Below are positions 48,150-58,710 of a stretch of 64,000 nt of DNA, piece after piece; within the stretch, counting starts at the first letter, position 1; each line of letters opens with the position of its first letter. This stretch comes from Selaginella moellendorffii (Eukaryota; Streptophyta; Lycopodiopsida; Selaginellales; Selaginellaceae): positions 2,615,972-2,679,971 of the forward strand of contig NW_003314268.1 in NCBI RefSeq assembly GCF_000143415.4, given 5' to 3'. Below the pieces are notes generated by a model. It made no database searches. It was not told the DNA's origin and worked only from the letters and a program-made list of their open reading frames with translations. The translations under genes and the position numbers were made by a program.

Positions 48150-48249
48150 NNNNNNNNNNNNNNNNNNNNNNNNNNNNNNNNNNNNNNNNNNNNNNNNNNN
48201 NNNNNNNNNNNNNNNNNNNNNNNNNNNNNNNNNNNNNNNNNNNNNNNNN
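48150..48249. other. Assembly gap of 100 N
   Basis: Exactly 100 unknown bases, which is a conventional placeholder. It lies inside the satellite block, so the true length is unknown. Confidence 0.98.
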
Positions 48250-48422
48250 TTGTTGCTCGCTTCGTGCTCATTCCTTAAGCACTTTGTTAAGAGTTCCACT
48301 CCCACTCTCAACTTTTTAAGTTGGAGTTTTTAGTCCAAATGCGTTACTTTCGCTTCCGCCACTACCACATGGCACCCTTTTGGCTCCACTTTGTGGCTTA
48401 GGGATTTGTGTCTCACAGAATG

Positions 48423-48940
48423 CTAAAACACCACTCGATTGAGGAGGAAGTATTTAACAACAATTGTAGAGGCACTAGCAAGAGCACTAACTTCCACATA
48501 GTGAGTCAAATAGTTAGAAGCAATAATAACATACTCATTGCCAACAATCAATTGTAGAAAAGGTCTCATAAGATCAAATGCCACCAACTCAAATGGACGG
48601 GAAATTGCAATTGACTCCAACCATCCTTCTGTACCATGAGGGGGAGTATTACAAGCTTGGCAATAAATGCAACTACGCACATACCGGATAATATCACGTC
48701 GCATCTCCAGCCAATAGAAAGACCTGTGCAACTTCTCGGTCACATGACGATGTCCCATATGCCGGCGTAGAATAGAAGAATCATGGTAGGTATGGAGAAA
48801 CCGTGGAATAAAGACAAAAGACACCATTGGCCATAAAAGATCATCAGGATCCAACCCCACAAATAAAGAAGGCTATCGTTAAGGCGATACTGAGAATGTA
48901 ATGTAAACAACCAAAGGGAACGACTCAAGAGACGATCCAA
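48423..48940 (-). pseudogene. Ty3 integrase fragment
   Basis: The minus strand reads YRLNDSLLYLWGWIL, then HMGHRHVTEKLHRSFYWLEM and CIYCQACNT (the HHCC zinc region), then RPFELVAFDLMRPF (start of the catalytic core). It is truncated on both sides. It is probably continuous with the RT fragment at 51.5-53.0 kb before insertion of the intervening repeats. Confidence 0.8.
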
Positions 48941-48961
48941 TTGTAAGCAACCAAAGGGAAC

Positions 48962-50617
48962 TGTAAGCGACTAATTTTTCCATTCTACTTTAATCACTTA
49001 ACCACACCTTTGACCACTTGGAGGAGTCTCATTCACAACCTCCTTAAGTCCAATTCAAGACTTGGGGTTTGCTAGCCCCGAGGATGGCATCTATGCCACT
49101 CATCCCTTGCACTTGGTCTAAGTGCTCCACGTGTCCGGTCCCAAGACCGACACCTAAAGGTACCACTGACATATCGGCCCGTTATGCTAAAGCCATGCCC
49201 ATTCACCTTTGCCACACTAGTGGTCCAATACCACTTGCATCACAATCCCGTCTCTCCAAGACTGGGCCATTCGTCCACAAGTGGTCAACCCAAATCCACT
49301 CCTTAGCATCCTTAGGATGCCTATAGACATGGGGAATAGCCTTCCCCAATATCCCTTTGTTAGTTCCTACCAAGTCCCTTTTCTGTCCATGGCCATGTTC
49401 GCCAACACTGCCACTAGATCAAGGCCCACAGGCCCGACCATTATGTCCCACGGTCTTTTGGGACTTCCTCACCACTCGATTGTATCCTTGGTCACTACAC
49501 CAAAAGACTACTCCTCTTCCTTTCCACAGTTTGGGCCTTTGGGACAACATTTCGGAACACCGTGGCCCTATGCGGGCCTCATGGGTACTCTCCCCACCTT
49601 CCGCCATTGGGTGCTCTAGCCATGGGCTTAGAGTGAGGTTCTATTGAGCCACACCAGGTATCCAAGTAGGTAGTGCCACCCACACTTGGACTGGGAGCAT
49701 CGGCCAGTCGATCTCCCGGGGGAACTAGAGCCGGCTCTTGAACACTTCACCAAGCTACCCCGCTTGTCGGTCCGTATTCACTCTAGTTTTGGACTTCCCA
49801 GTGGTCAGTTCATCACCCAACACTGGGTCTGGCCTTCCTGGGCCAAACTGGCCTTCCCTGGCCAAATTGGCTCCACTGCAGTCCTCCCCCCTTACTATAC
49901 TTTTGGAGCTCACCAAACCCCCTAGGGTCTGGGAGACGAACGCTTTGGGCTTTCACCCTCTCAGACTCGAACTCGGACTCGGACTCGGACTCAGGCTCGG
50001 GCTTGCGCTCGGTCTCGGCCTCGGATTCGGACTCAGACTCGGGCTCGAGCTCGAGCTCGGTCTCGGCCTCGGCCTCAGCCTCGGTCTCGGTCTCAGTCTT
50101 GGTCCCGGTCTCCGTCTCGGTCTCAATCCCGGTCTCGGTCCCGGTCTCGGTCTTGACCTCGGACTCCATCTTGGGTCCTTGTCGGACTCCATCTCGGACT
50201 CCATCTCGGGTCCATCTCAGACTCCATCTCGGACTCCATCTCGGGTCCACCTCGGACTCCATCTCGGACTCCACCTCGGACTCCGTCTCGGGTCCACCTC
50301 GGACTCCATCTCGGATTCCATCTCGGGTCCATCTCGAACTCCATCTCGGACTTCGTCTCGGTCCATCTCGGATTCCATCTTAGACTCCCCCATGTGTCAT
50401 ATGTTGGTCCTTTTGGGTCCCTTTTTGGAGCCTTGCTTATTGCTCGCTTCATGCTCGTTCCTTGAGCACTCCGTTGGGAGTTCCACTCCCGCTCTCGACC
50501 TTTCAAGTCAGAGCCTTTTAGTCCAAATGTGTTACGCTCGTTTGGCTTTTGCTTCGGCCACTACCACGTGGCACTCTTTCGGCTCCACTTTGGGGCTTAG
50601 GGATTTGTGTTTCACAG
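48962..50617. repeat. Long direct repeat, copy 2 (probable LTR)
   Basis: This repeat starts TGTAAGCGACTAATTTTTCC and ends GATTTGTGTTTCACA, giving TG...CA termini. It is homologous to 47158-48419 and contains a complete satellite block. The insertion carrying it splits an older Ty3 element. Confidence 0.7.
49960..50390. repeat. Hexamer and 12-mer satellite block, copy 2
   Basis: About 200 bp of CTCGGA-type hexamers (CTCGGACTCGGACTCAGGCT and variants) pass into about 230 bp of 12-15 bp units (CTCCATCTCGGA and CTCGGGTCCATC). On the minus strand the second part reads as repeats of Met-Glu-Ser-Glu and Asp-Pro-Arg-Trp-Ser. There is no sign that it is translated. Confidence 0.88.
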
Positions 50618-50619
50618 GA

Positions 50620-51457
50620 ACGACTTGAGAGACGGTCCATGGGGTTCAAATATAGAGGGAAAGGGCTCATGAACAAGAGTGCACCCCCTTTTCCAATCGA
50701 TTAAGGGTCTTGGGGTACTTGGGGTTAAGAGTCCTTGGGTTTAAATAGTACTGGGCTGGGTGGCCTCCCGGTTTGTCCAAACTCAGGACTTTACACCAAT
50801 GGGGTTCAAATATAGAGGGAAAGGGCCTATGAATAAAAGTGCACCCCCTTTTCCAATCGGTTAAGGGTCTTGGGATACTTGGGGTTAAGCGTCCTTGGGT
50901 TTGAATAGTACTAGGCTGGGTGACCTTCCGGGCTAGCACTTCCAAGTCGGAGCCAATGACACAACGTTGAGCTCCTCCGGCGTCACTCTCTGGAAAGTCC
51001 AAACTCAGGAGCTTACATTTGGTATCAGAGCAGTCTTAGGTTCGACTCTGTTGGTTGGCTAAGTGAATCACACCACATGTTGATTGACATCTGGCTGGTC
51101 CAGTTTGCTCCCGCTAGGCTCGACCCGAGGGGTAGGGTATCAAGAGAGCGGGGCTCTCGGGAGAGCTGCAGCTCGTAACATGGTGGATTGTAAGCAACCA
51201 GAGGGGTAGGGTATCAAGAGAGCGGGGCTCTCGGGAGAGCTGCAGCTCGTAACATGGTGGATTGTAAGCAACCAGAGGGAACGACTCGAGAGACGATCCA
51301 ATGGGGTTCAAATATAAAGGGAAAGGGCCCATGAATAAAAATGCACCCCCTTTTCCAATCAATTAAGGGTCTTGGGATACTTAGGGTTAAGCGTCCTTGG
51401 GTTTGAATAGTACTGGGCTGGGTGACCTCCCGAAAAGTCCAAACTCAGGAGCTTATA
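50620..51457 (+). mobile_element. TRIM-like miniature LTR element
   Basis: Two tandem partial LTR copies (about 50620-50795 and 50796-51017) end in CTTTACA and GCTTACA. The primer-binding site TGGTATCAGAGC follows (51020-51031), then a short internal region without coding sequence (about 51032-51262), and an LTR from TGTAAGCAAC to GCTTATA (51263-51457, 195 bp). Inverted TGTAAGC/GCTTACA termini, tiny LTRs and a non-coding interior fit terminal-repeat retrotransposons in miniature. Confidence 0.65.
51127..51274 (+). repeat. 74-bp tandem duplication inside the TRIM
   Basis: Two adjacent copies (51127-51200 and 51201-51274) begin GAGGGGTAGGGTATCAAGAG and end with the first bases of the LTR (TGTAAGCAACCA). 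The duplication therefore spans the interior-LTR junction. Confidence 0.85.
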
Positions 51458-51459
51458 TG

Positions 51460-53045
51460 TAAATGCTGAAATGGCAAGTCATCAGCAAGTGATGCAGGAT
51501 TCTCAAACCCATCTCGAAGCCTTCGAATCCATAGCTTAAGCTTTTGAGCCTTGCTTTTGAACCTCATCAAGAGAAGGTAGATCTTGTTTTACACCTTATA
51601 GACATTGAACATTAAGTACAACAACTGCCACAAAATCTTCATATAGAAAATCTATATATGCCAGAACAATAGGCTCATCAGAAATATGAGAAAAGAGTGG
51701 AAAAGGAAGAGGAACTTAAGAAAGAGCATCAACATCAGCCATAGAACTCCCTAGATGATGAACAACATCAAAATCATATATCTAAAACTTCAAAGCCCAC
51801 TAAGTAATATGACTAACCAGGTTTTTTCACTTCAATAATAAAATAACGGTAGCATGATCACACATCCAAGAGCATGAAGTTTCTCGAAACCCTAGACTAC
51901 TGCTAAACACTCCTTCTCTATAGTGGAGTAGTTCACCTCCACTGGTTGTAATGTACAGCTTATATATGCAATAGGATGGCACTAACCAAGCACACTCGGG
52001 CTCTCTTACATCAACACACCTCCAAGACCAATATCAAAAGCATTCACGCGCAAAATAAAAGGTTGAGTGTAATAAGGATATACCAAAACTAGAGGAGTTG
52101 TCAAGAGCTCTTTAAGATCCACAAACGCCTGCTCACAATCCGAATATCAGATGAAAAATGACATTGATGATTTCAACAATGCTTGCAACAGTTCAATACT
52201 ATCAAAAAGATGATCCACAAAACAACCGAGATACTACACCTTGCCCAGAAAGCACTACACACCATTCACACATTTCAGAGTAGGGAATTTTAGAACTGCC
52301 ACAATTTTGTCATAATCAATTTGCAAACCTTCACGAGAAATATGGTACCCAAGATAAATTGTATCCTTGGACCCAAATATGCACTTCAACTACTTTAGTT
52401 TTAAACTAATGTCCTGTAGTTGATCCAACACTTTACAAATATCACAAATGTGCTCCTTTCACATCCCCTCCGAGTGGATTAAGACATCATTAATAAAGTT
52501 AGCAATCACCTTTGGCATATCGCAAAGAACCTCATCCATCATTCATTAGAAAGTTGCTGGAGCATTGTTCATACTAAACGGCATCACTAAGAATTCATAC
52601 AAACCAAACAGTGTATGAAAAGTAGTTTTAGGAATATTTTCTTCGACTATCGATACTTGTCAGTACCCAAAAGCAAGATCTAGCTTGGTGAACTAACGAC
52701 TTCACCCCAAATGATCCAAACGATCAGCAATGTGAAGAAAAGGGTACATATCTGGGATTGTCACTTTATTTAATAAACGATAGTCAATGCAGAACGAATA
52801 CTCCCATCAAGCTTCGTCACAACATGAGGTTCATAAGCCCAAGGACTCCGTAACTTCCAAATAACACCCTTCTTTAACATCTCCTTGACGTTTGCATGTA
52901 AAATCTTGATCTCTTTGGGTGATCGATGATGAATAGGAACCTTGATTGGACGAGCATCCCCAGTTGGAATCAAATGACGTGTGGCAATTTTGACCCCAGA
53001 CGATAAGTCAAATTCAAAGAGATCATAATACTCCTTCATAAGCTG
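51460..53045 (-). pseudogene. Decayed Ty3 reverse transcriptase/RNase H fragment
   Basis: An open piece at 53039-52770 reads ARPIKVPIHHRSPKEIKILH and KKGVIWKLRSPWAYEPHVVT, the N-terminus of a Ty3 RT. Recognisable but stop-riddled RT and RNase H sequence continues to about 51500. Confidence 0.75.
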
Positions 53046-53270
53046 ATCAACTACTGTAGCACAAAGGTTGTCAAAGGGATTAGAAAAGGGAAAAGCAAAA
53101 TAAGATGGAAATATAAGAGGAAATAGTGGGGGGACAAAAGTAATAGAGGTAGAGGTAAAAATAGAGGGACGAAAAGGTACAGAAGTGAGAGGGATGGATG
53201 AAATATAAAGAAGTATGAGACAAGGGGGAAAAGTCTCAAAGTCACACTTTAAGTAACAATAAAAATGTGT
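53046..53270. other. Purine-rich remainder upstream of the RT fragment
   Basis: This is low-complexity GA-rich plus-strand sequence, probably part of the same decayed element. No gene was seen. Confidence 0.4.
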
Positions 53271-53369
53271 GGGTAAAACAACATATTTTTTGAGTATATA
53301 TGCTCTATATGTGACATAATCTTAGATTGGAATAGTGCCAAGGTGTGGCATGCCTCTTGATCAGTATAT

Positions 53370-53875
53370 TTGGCTAGATGATATATTCTAGCTATCCTTA
53401 AATCATCCTTTTTTATTGTAGCTGCTGCATATCTCTTCAATCTTTGGTGAAGATTGCGGTAATTGGAGGCACTTGAGCTTACAGATTGCATTGGGGTGTT
53501 CAACCTACATGCTCATTCCACCATTTTTGGCAATCTTGCACTATTGAGTGTTAATTGATCATGTCAAAATTGAACGAGCCGAAAATGTATTTATCTCCAA
53601 AGTCCCTCTTCTAGCTTTTACAAACTCAAAGTTTGATAGAACCTAATCTGTGGTCAAAATGGAAGACAAGAACTCTGGAGCATATATAGTAGGATTATAT
53701 ACGCTACAAGAAAAGTGGTAAATGCTTCATCGTCTCTTCTCACTGGTAGGCTCTTGACATCTCTTGGGCAATCCAGCACACCCGATTGATCACACAGCAG
53801 TAGGGATCATCTCAGCCATTGGGAGGTATTATCCATTTAAAATTAATTAATTTATAATAATTTTCTGTTATTAGA
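53370..53875 (+). pseudogene. Dirigent 3' fragment and spacer
   Basis: This is homologous to 3110-3640 of unit 1: the dirigent C-terminal region (GAAGATTGCGGTAATTGGAG near 53450) plus the following AT-rich spacer. At 53875 it joins directly to the start of the PPR pseudogene region (TGCGCTGCTCTAGATC). Confidence 0.65.
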
Positions 53876-54109
53876 TCTGTGCGCTGCTCTAGATCATCCA
53901 CAGCCTGTTCTAGAGGCTTGATTGAATCGGTAAGTAGTGCCATCTTACCGATGTTTTCCTGGAGACTGAAGATAGAGCTTTGATTTGTCACAAGGAAGTG
54001 CGCACTAAACGGTGGTCATTTCAGGACTTTATTAACTGTTTCTTCATATCGCTCCTATTTAAAGGCGCTTTCAAAGAACACGTTGTAGCCAAAATTTGCA
54101 AAACAATCC

Positions 54110-54235
54110 CCGAGAGGAAACTTAGAGGAGCTAGCTGCAGCGCTTTTGACGTCCACTCCCATGGCCAGCACCAGCAACATGGCGAGAACCGAAAACAACA
54201 CCAAGCAAGCCTATGATCAACGAACTCTAGTATAT
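54110..54235 (-). pseudogene. Second peptide-gene relic (54 kb)
   Basis: The minus strand reads CLVLFSVLAMLLVLAMGVDV, a signal sequence like that of the 65-residue peptides. The start MENKA is deleted and the Cys modules are lost (KSAAASSSK follows). Confidence 0.55.
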
Positions 54236-55054
54236 TCGAGAGAAGTGATTTGATCTGTGAGGCCGCTCGTATTTATAGCTCGAGGCAGCATACAATGCCA
54301 GAGTGGTGCCTCTTGGGAACTTTGTCCTTTGAAAGTTATTCAAGGAAGTCGTTCCGTATTTGTCAATTCCTTTTCTTTTCTATAATGCTGGGACATAGAA
54401 CAACACACGAAATGAAGCTGTGAATCCAGATGAGTAAAGACAACACTCTAGTTTTTTCACCATTGCTATAGATTTCACTGCCACTGAAAAGAACAAAAAT
54501 CCAATAAATAGTTGGATCTTGACGATCTCTGGAAGAGAAGTGTGTGTCATTTCATTTTCGATTGTGTTTTATATACGTGGTTGGTGTATGTAATTGCTAG
54601 ACTTTGTCTTGGGAAAGAGATCAGATTTGTTGAAAAACTTGTCTCCACTAAAATATATATCATTTTAGTCAATATTATATAATATAATTTTGAGCCCAGA
54701 TAGATTGACTTGGCTTTCTTTCTATTTTATCTGTCATGTTCTAAATTATCCTGTCATTCTGGTTCAAGTTTTTTGACTGAATATGTCACGTTTCTATATA
54801 TTAAAAGTCCATACATTGTGAACGCTACACTGCAACAACAACTCTCCAGAAAACGCACCATATTTATCATTGACAGTTTCAGACCCAGGGCATCAAAGAC
54901 GAATAGACTCCAAAACATCTTCGTTCACTCTTATTCTACATATATCTCATCCAGGCTGTCAACCCAACTTTTCATGATTCGAAATTCGCTCCCGTGGTTC
55001 TTTGAGGCCCGAGGCTCGCGAACTTTGGCAATTCTTCAGCAGATGCAGCGGCTG

Positions 55055-55192
55055 CCATTCCAGCGCCACCCTCGATGGCAGCTGTTGTCATACCCGTACC
55101 AATTGCATTGCACGCAGCGAAATCCATTCCAGTACCAAGCGCTGCGCCATCGCCTTGGTGATGCCGCCGACCTCCATTCCCACCGCTAGGTG
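55055..55192 (-). pseudogene. Six-Cys peptide relic, best-preserved copy
   Basis: The minus strand reads VGGITKAMAQR, then after a one-base frame change SAWYWNGFRCVQCNWYG, YDNSCHRGWRWN and GSRCIC, then a stop. Spacing of Cys and Trp resembles the 65-residue peptides (YDNSCHR is shared exactly). No signal sequence is readable upstream. Confidence 0.55.
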
Positions 55193-55508
55193 TGCCTGGG
55201 CCTGGTTTTGATGCTCCAATCGAGTCTTATTGCTTGCCGATCATTGGAGGAATCGATTGGAAGTCGTGGGATTTGGAGAAGAGCGGAGAAGGACCAAGGA
55301 CAGATTCAGACATTTTATATCAAGGCTTGGACAATTTATATTCTATTGCTGGAACTCATGCAATACTATGCAACATCGCACGATACAGAAAACACGTTAT
55401 CATTGTCTTTATTCTTGTTTCCAGACCCTTGGCACTGCAGGATGATTAAATCAAAGGCAATTATGATGCTGATTCTTAACTTGGGCTTACCCCGTGAAAC
55501 GAGAGGTT

Positions 55509-55706
55509 TCAGTTGCGCGAGCAGCGATTGTTGCGCCAGCTCCAACCCTTCTGGCAACGGTGGCAACCGTTGTCATACCAATACCACCCCGACTGGCAGC
55601 GCTGGGCAGCAGCCTTTGCGAGTCCTCCCACGTCCACGCCCATGGCCAGCATCATCACAAATATGGCGAGCGCCAAAAACAACACGAAGAAAGCCTTGTT
55701 CTCCAT
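55509..55706 (-). CDS. Secreted Cys/Trp-rich repeat peptide (left palindrome arm)
   Basis: This is 65 residues with an intact signal sequence and both 14-residue modules (RCQSGWYWYDNGCH and RCQKGWSWRNNRCS). A TATAAAAA box lies at 55758-55765. Its divergent partner is only a 5' fragment of the Pro-rich gene (56229-56436), so here the peptide survives without an intact partner. Confidence 0.75.
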   Translation of the reverse strand: MENKAFFVLFLALAIFVMMLAMGVDVGGLAKAAAQRCQSGWYWYDNGCHRCQKGWSWRNNRCSRN

Positions 55707-55757
55707 GATTTGCTGCTAGCGAAGTAAGCTTGTTAGAAGTGGTTTGATTTAGGCTCA

Positions 55758-55765
55758 TTTTTATA
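55758..55765 (-). promoter_or_regulatory. TATA box of peptide gene (left arm)
   Basis: TATAAAAA on the minus strand, a variant of the TATAAATA seen in the other copies, with the CTCGAGC flank retained. Confidence 0.65.
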
Positions 55766-56228
55766 GCTCGAGCCAGCACAGAGACGGAGTCCTTATCTAT
55801 TTTGGTTCCGTGTTTGAGAATTTCTTCTCTTTTTTATAATGCTGGGATCCACATAAAATCTCTATTAAGTTCCACAAAATCGCCAACAAGCCCTGCATTT
55901 GCCACGTGTGTGCCATATCATCAGTTAAATATGGAACGGTTCCGATTATTTTAGATCGACGGCTTTGATTTAAGTATAACGACAGCCCAGATTGTATACA
56001 GTGGACGGCTCAGATTGTATATAAAGGAACGGTCCAGAATGTTTTAAATGCACGGTCTAGATTGTGACTAGCTTTCCAGAATATACTATTCTTCTATTTA
56101 TACGAAAAGGATATATTTACCATTCGTTTACCGTACGCATCAGAAGTACTTAACTTTCAGACAGTTTAATGCCCAGCGAGCTTGGCTGAAATACTGCGAC
56201 TTTCTCTGGTAAGCTTCATCTCTGACTA

Positions 56229-56436
56229 TGGCTCGCACGCCACCTCCACCTCACCGGGAGCATGCGAGGAGGATGCCGCCGCCCAAACCATCGTCAAAGA
56301 GGACGCCGACAACTTCATCTCCCCCAAGAGGTCTCCACCGGCACCAGCCAAGAGGCACAGTCATTCACCACTAAAGCCCACAGAGGGACATCACTCACCA
56401 ACAAAGCCAGAGCACCATGGAGCTGTACATCCACCA
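56229..56436 (+). pseudogene. Pro-rich gene 5' fragment (left arm)
   Basis: The sequence starts MARTPPPPHREHARRMPPP, then loses frame near 56320. At about 56437 it joins the tail region of an opposite-strand copy. The transmembrane and cytoplasmic parts are absent. Confidence 0.8.
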
Positions 56437-57174
56437 TCTTCCTGCCGGCATTCAACTGCGATGATGGTCGAGGCTCCACTTTGGTAATGAGGTGCTCCTG
56501 GCTGCTGCTGCTGCCGCTGTTGCCACCGCCAGGCTGATGGCCATACTCCACCAGGATGATGTCGCCGTGCACCTTGTTCCTTCTCTGCTTCAAGAGTATC
56601 CAGACTCCAGTGACGATGGCTACCAGTGCGAGCAGGAGCATAACGATGCCTGCCACGAGCACACCAGGTGATGCCACAAATGCAGCTGCTGCTGAAGATG
56701 GTGCTGACGGCGCAGTAGGCGGAGAGGTGCCCAAGCCAAGGGGCCTTGTTATGGTCGAAGGTGGTGGCGATGGCGGCCCGGCCCTCCTTGGTCGCCAGGT
56801 TACAGTGTTGGCCTTGTTGGGCGGCGAAGAAGAAGGTGGCGGCCCTGTAGCAGCTCCATCATCAGCCCGTCGATGTCCATGGTGCCTCTTTGGCTCAGCT
56901 GCTGGATGTTCCTTGGTGGGCGGAGAGCTCGGTGGTGGATGTCCAGCTCCATGATGCTCAGGAGAACTCAGTGGTGGCTTTGCTGGTGAGTGATGTCCCT
57001 CTGTGGGCTTTGCTGGTGAATGACTGTGCCTCTTGGCTGGTGCCGGTGGATACCTCTTTGGTGGCGGAGATGAAGTTGTCAGTGCCGTCTTTGGTGATGG
57101 TTTGGGCGGCGGCGTCCTCTTTGTGTGCTTCAGTGAGGTGGCATGGGCGGGGGCGTGGAGATTTTGCGAGCCAT
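56437..57174 (-). pseudogene. Pro-rich gene, broken (right arm)
   Basis: The ATG frame at 57174 (MARKISTPPPMPPH) meets a stop after 14 codons. The Pro-rich repeats, Ala run, transmembrane helix and juxtamembrane tail continue in another frame until SSQLNAGRK at 56437, where the oppositely oriented left-arm copy begins. Only one full 14-residue-type repeat remains. Confidence 0.8.
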
Positions 57175-57369
57175 AGTCAGAGATCAAGCTTACGAAAAAG
57201 TCGCAGTATTTCAGCTCAAGCTTGCTTGCTTACCATCGTGCTCAAGTTACTTCCCCTTTTTTAGGGCATTAAAGTGTCTGAAAGCTAAGTACGGTAAACG
57301 AAATCCTTTTCGTACAAATAGAAGAATAGTATATTCTTAAATCTATAAGATCTGAGAACTTGAAATCTG

Positions 57370-57545
57370 GGCCGTCTATTGGACAGTCATTCATGTACAA
57401 TCTAGACCGTGCATTTAAAACATTCTGGACCGTTTATTTATATACAATCTGAGCCGCCCACGGTGTAAAATCTGGGCTGTCGTATTAATTAAATCAAAGC
57501 CGTCGATCTAACATGATCTGAACCGTCCCATATTTAACTGATGAT
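57370..57545. repeat. Degenerate CCGT-type minisatellite (right arm)
   Basis: GCCGTC, GACCGTG, GACCGTT, GAGCCGCC, GGCTGTC, GCCGTC and ACCGTC motifs recur about every 25-35 bp, as in the other divergent promoters. Confidence 0.6.
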
Positions 57546-57833
57546 ATTGCAGGCTAATGCAAAGTGGTGTGTCTTTACAAGAACATGTGTGCTTTCAAAC
57601 ACTACTTAGGATTGTTTTCATCTTTTCGAGCTAAACTCCATGGCTTTCTCTATCTGCAAGCTTGTAGTACGAACTTGTGAAGTTTTAGCAACGAATGATT
57701 CTCATTTGAAGGGTTGGAGAGATTTATGAGTATTATAGAAAGAGAAGAAAATTTCAAACACAGAAGCAAAATAGATAACGACTAAGCAATGCCGTCCCAC
57801 AACAACTCTCTAGCATTGTGTGCTGGCTCGAGC

Positions 57834-57841
57834 TATAAATA
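57834..57841 (+). promoter_or_regulatory. TATA box of peptide gene (right arm)
   Basis: TATAAATA after GGCTCGAGC lies 73 bp upstream of the ATG at 57914. Confidence 0.75.
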
Positions 57842-57913
57842 CAAGCCCCTCCCATCTCACAAATCAAACCACTTCTCTCTAATATAACAAGCTTACTTCT
57901 CTAGCAGCAAATC

Positions 57914-58111
57914 ATGGAGAACAAGGCTTTCTTCGTGTTGTTTTTGGCACTCGCCATATTTGTGATGATGCTGGCCATGGGCGTGGACGTGGGAGGACTC
58001 GCAAAGGCTGCTGCCCAGCGCTGCCAGTCAGGATGGTATTGGTATGACAACAGTTGCCACCGTTGCCAGAAGGGTATGAGCTGGCGCAACAATCGCTGCT
58101 CGCGCAACTGA
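57914..58111 (+). CDS. Secreted Cys/Trp-rich repeat peptide (right palindrome arm)
   Basis: This is 65 residues. The second module reads RCQKGMSWRNNRCS, with Met replacing the first Trp of that module; all four cysteines are kept. The signal sequence and TATA box are intact. The divergent Pro-rich partner (57174) is broken. Confidence 0.75.
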   Translation: MENKAFFVLFLALAIFVMMLAMGVDVGGLAKAAAQRCQSGWYWYDNSCHRCQKGMSWRNNRCSRN

Positions 58112-58424
58112 AACCTCTCGTTTCACGGGGTAAGCCCAAGTTAAGAATCAGCATCATAATTGCCTTTGATTTTATCATCCTGCAGTGGGTCTGGAAACAA
58201 GAATAAAGACAATGATAACGTGTTTTCTGTATCGTGCAATGTTGCATAGTATTGCATGAGTTCCAGCAATAAAATATAAATTGTCCAAGCCTTGATATAA
58301 AATGTCTGAATCTGTCCTTGGTCCTTCTCCTCTCTTCTCCAAATCCCACGACTTCCAATCAATTCCTCCAATGATCGGCAAGCAATAAGACTCGATTGGA
58401 GCATCAAAACCAGGCCCAGGCACA

Positions 58425-58513
58425 CCTAGCAGTGGGAATGGAGGTCGGCAGCATCACCAAGGCGATGGCTCAGCGCATGGTACTGGAATGGATTTCGCTG
58501 CGTGCAATGCAAT
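58425..58513 (+). pseudogene. Six-Cys peptide relic, truncated (right arm)
   Basis: This stretch matches the start of the relic at 55192-55055 (MEVGSITKAMAQR, then the RCVQCN frame). It is cut off at about 58513, where Helitron-bearing sequence begins. Confidence 0.5.
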
Positions 58514-58710
58514 AATGAAATTTGTGACCTATAGTTTATCCTTTACTTTTACTATTTAGTGATAAAGGTTGGCATGAAAAAATCTACCATAATAAGTTGT
58601 ACGTACTACTTCAGTATTATATATATTAATTATCTCAATGAGATAACATTAACAATGTTTTCCTTTATGATCAATTACTACATATTGGGAAGTTCATTCA
58701 ATAATTTATA

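Larger units (their letters stand above)
47158..48419. repeat. Long direct repeat, copy 1 (probable LTR, with gap)
   Basis: This repeat starts CAACTAATTTTTCCATTCTAC and ends GATTTGTGTCTCACA. It matches 48962-50617 in the same orientation with moderate divergence. It contains a run of 16 C residues near 47844-47860, a satellite block and an assembly gap. Confidence 0.7.

Noticed and set aside
48260-48310. Reading frames crossing the run of N
   Set aside because: They consist largely of unknown residues across an assembly gap and cannot be supported.
49813-50628. Long ORFs across the CTCGGA/12-mer satellite on both strands
   Set aside because: They are by-products of a repeat whose unit length is a multiple of 3 and lacks stops. 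Low complexity, no start context, no domain.
51120-51260. Repeats with short arms considered as a CRISPR-like array
   Set aside because: Only two copies, 74 bp long and directly adjacent without spacers, inside a miniature LTR element of a eukaryote.
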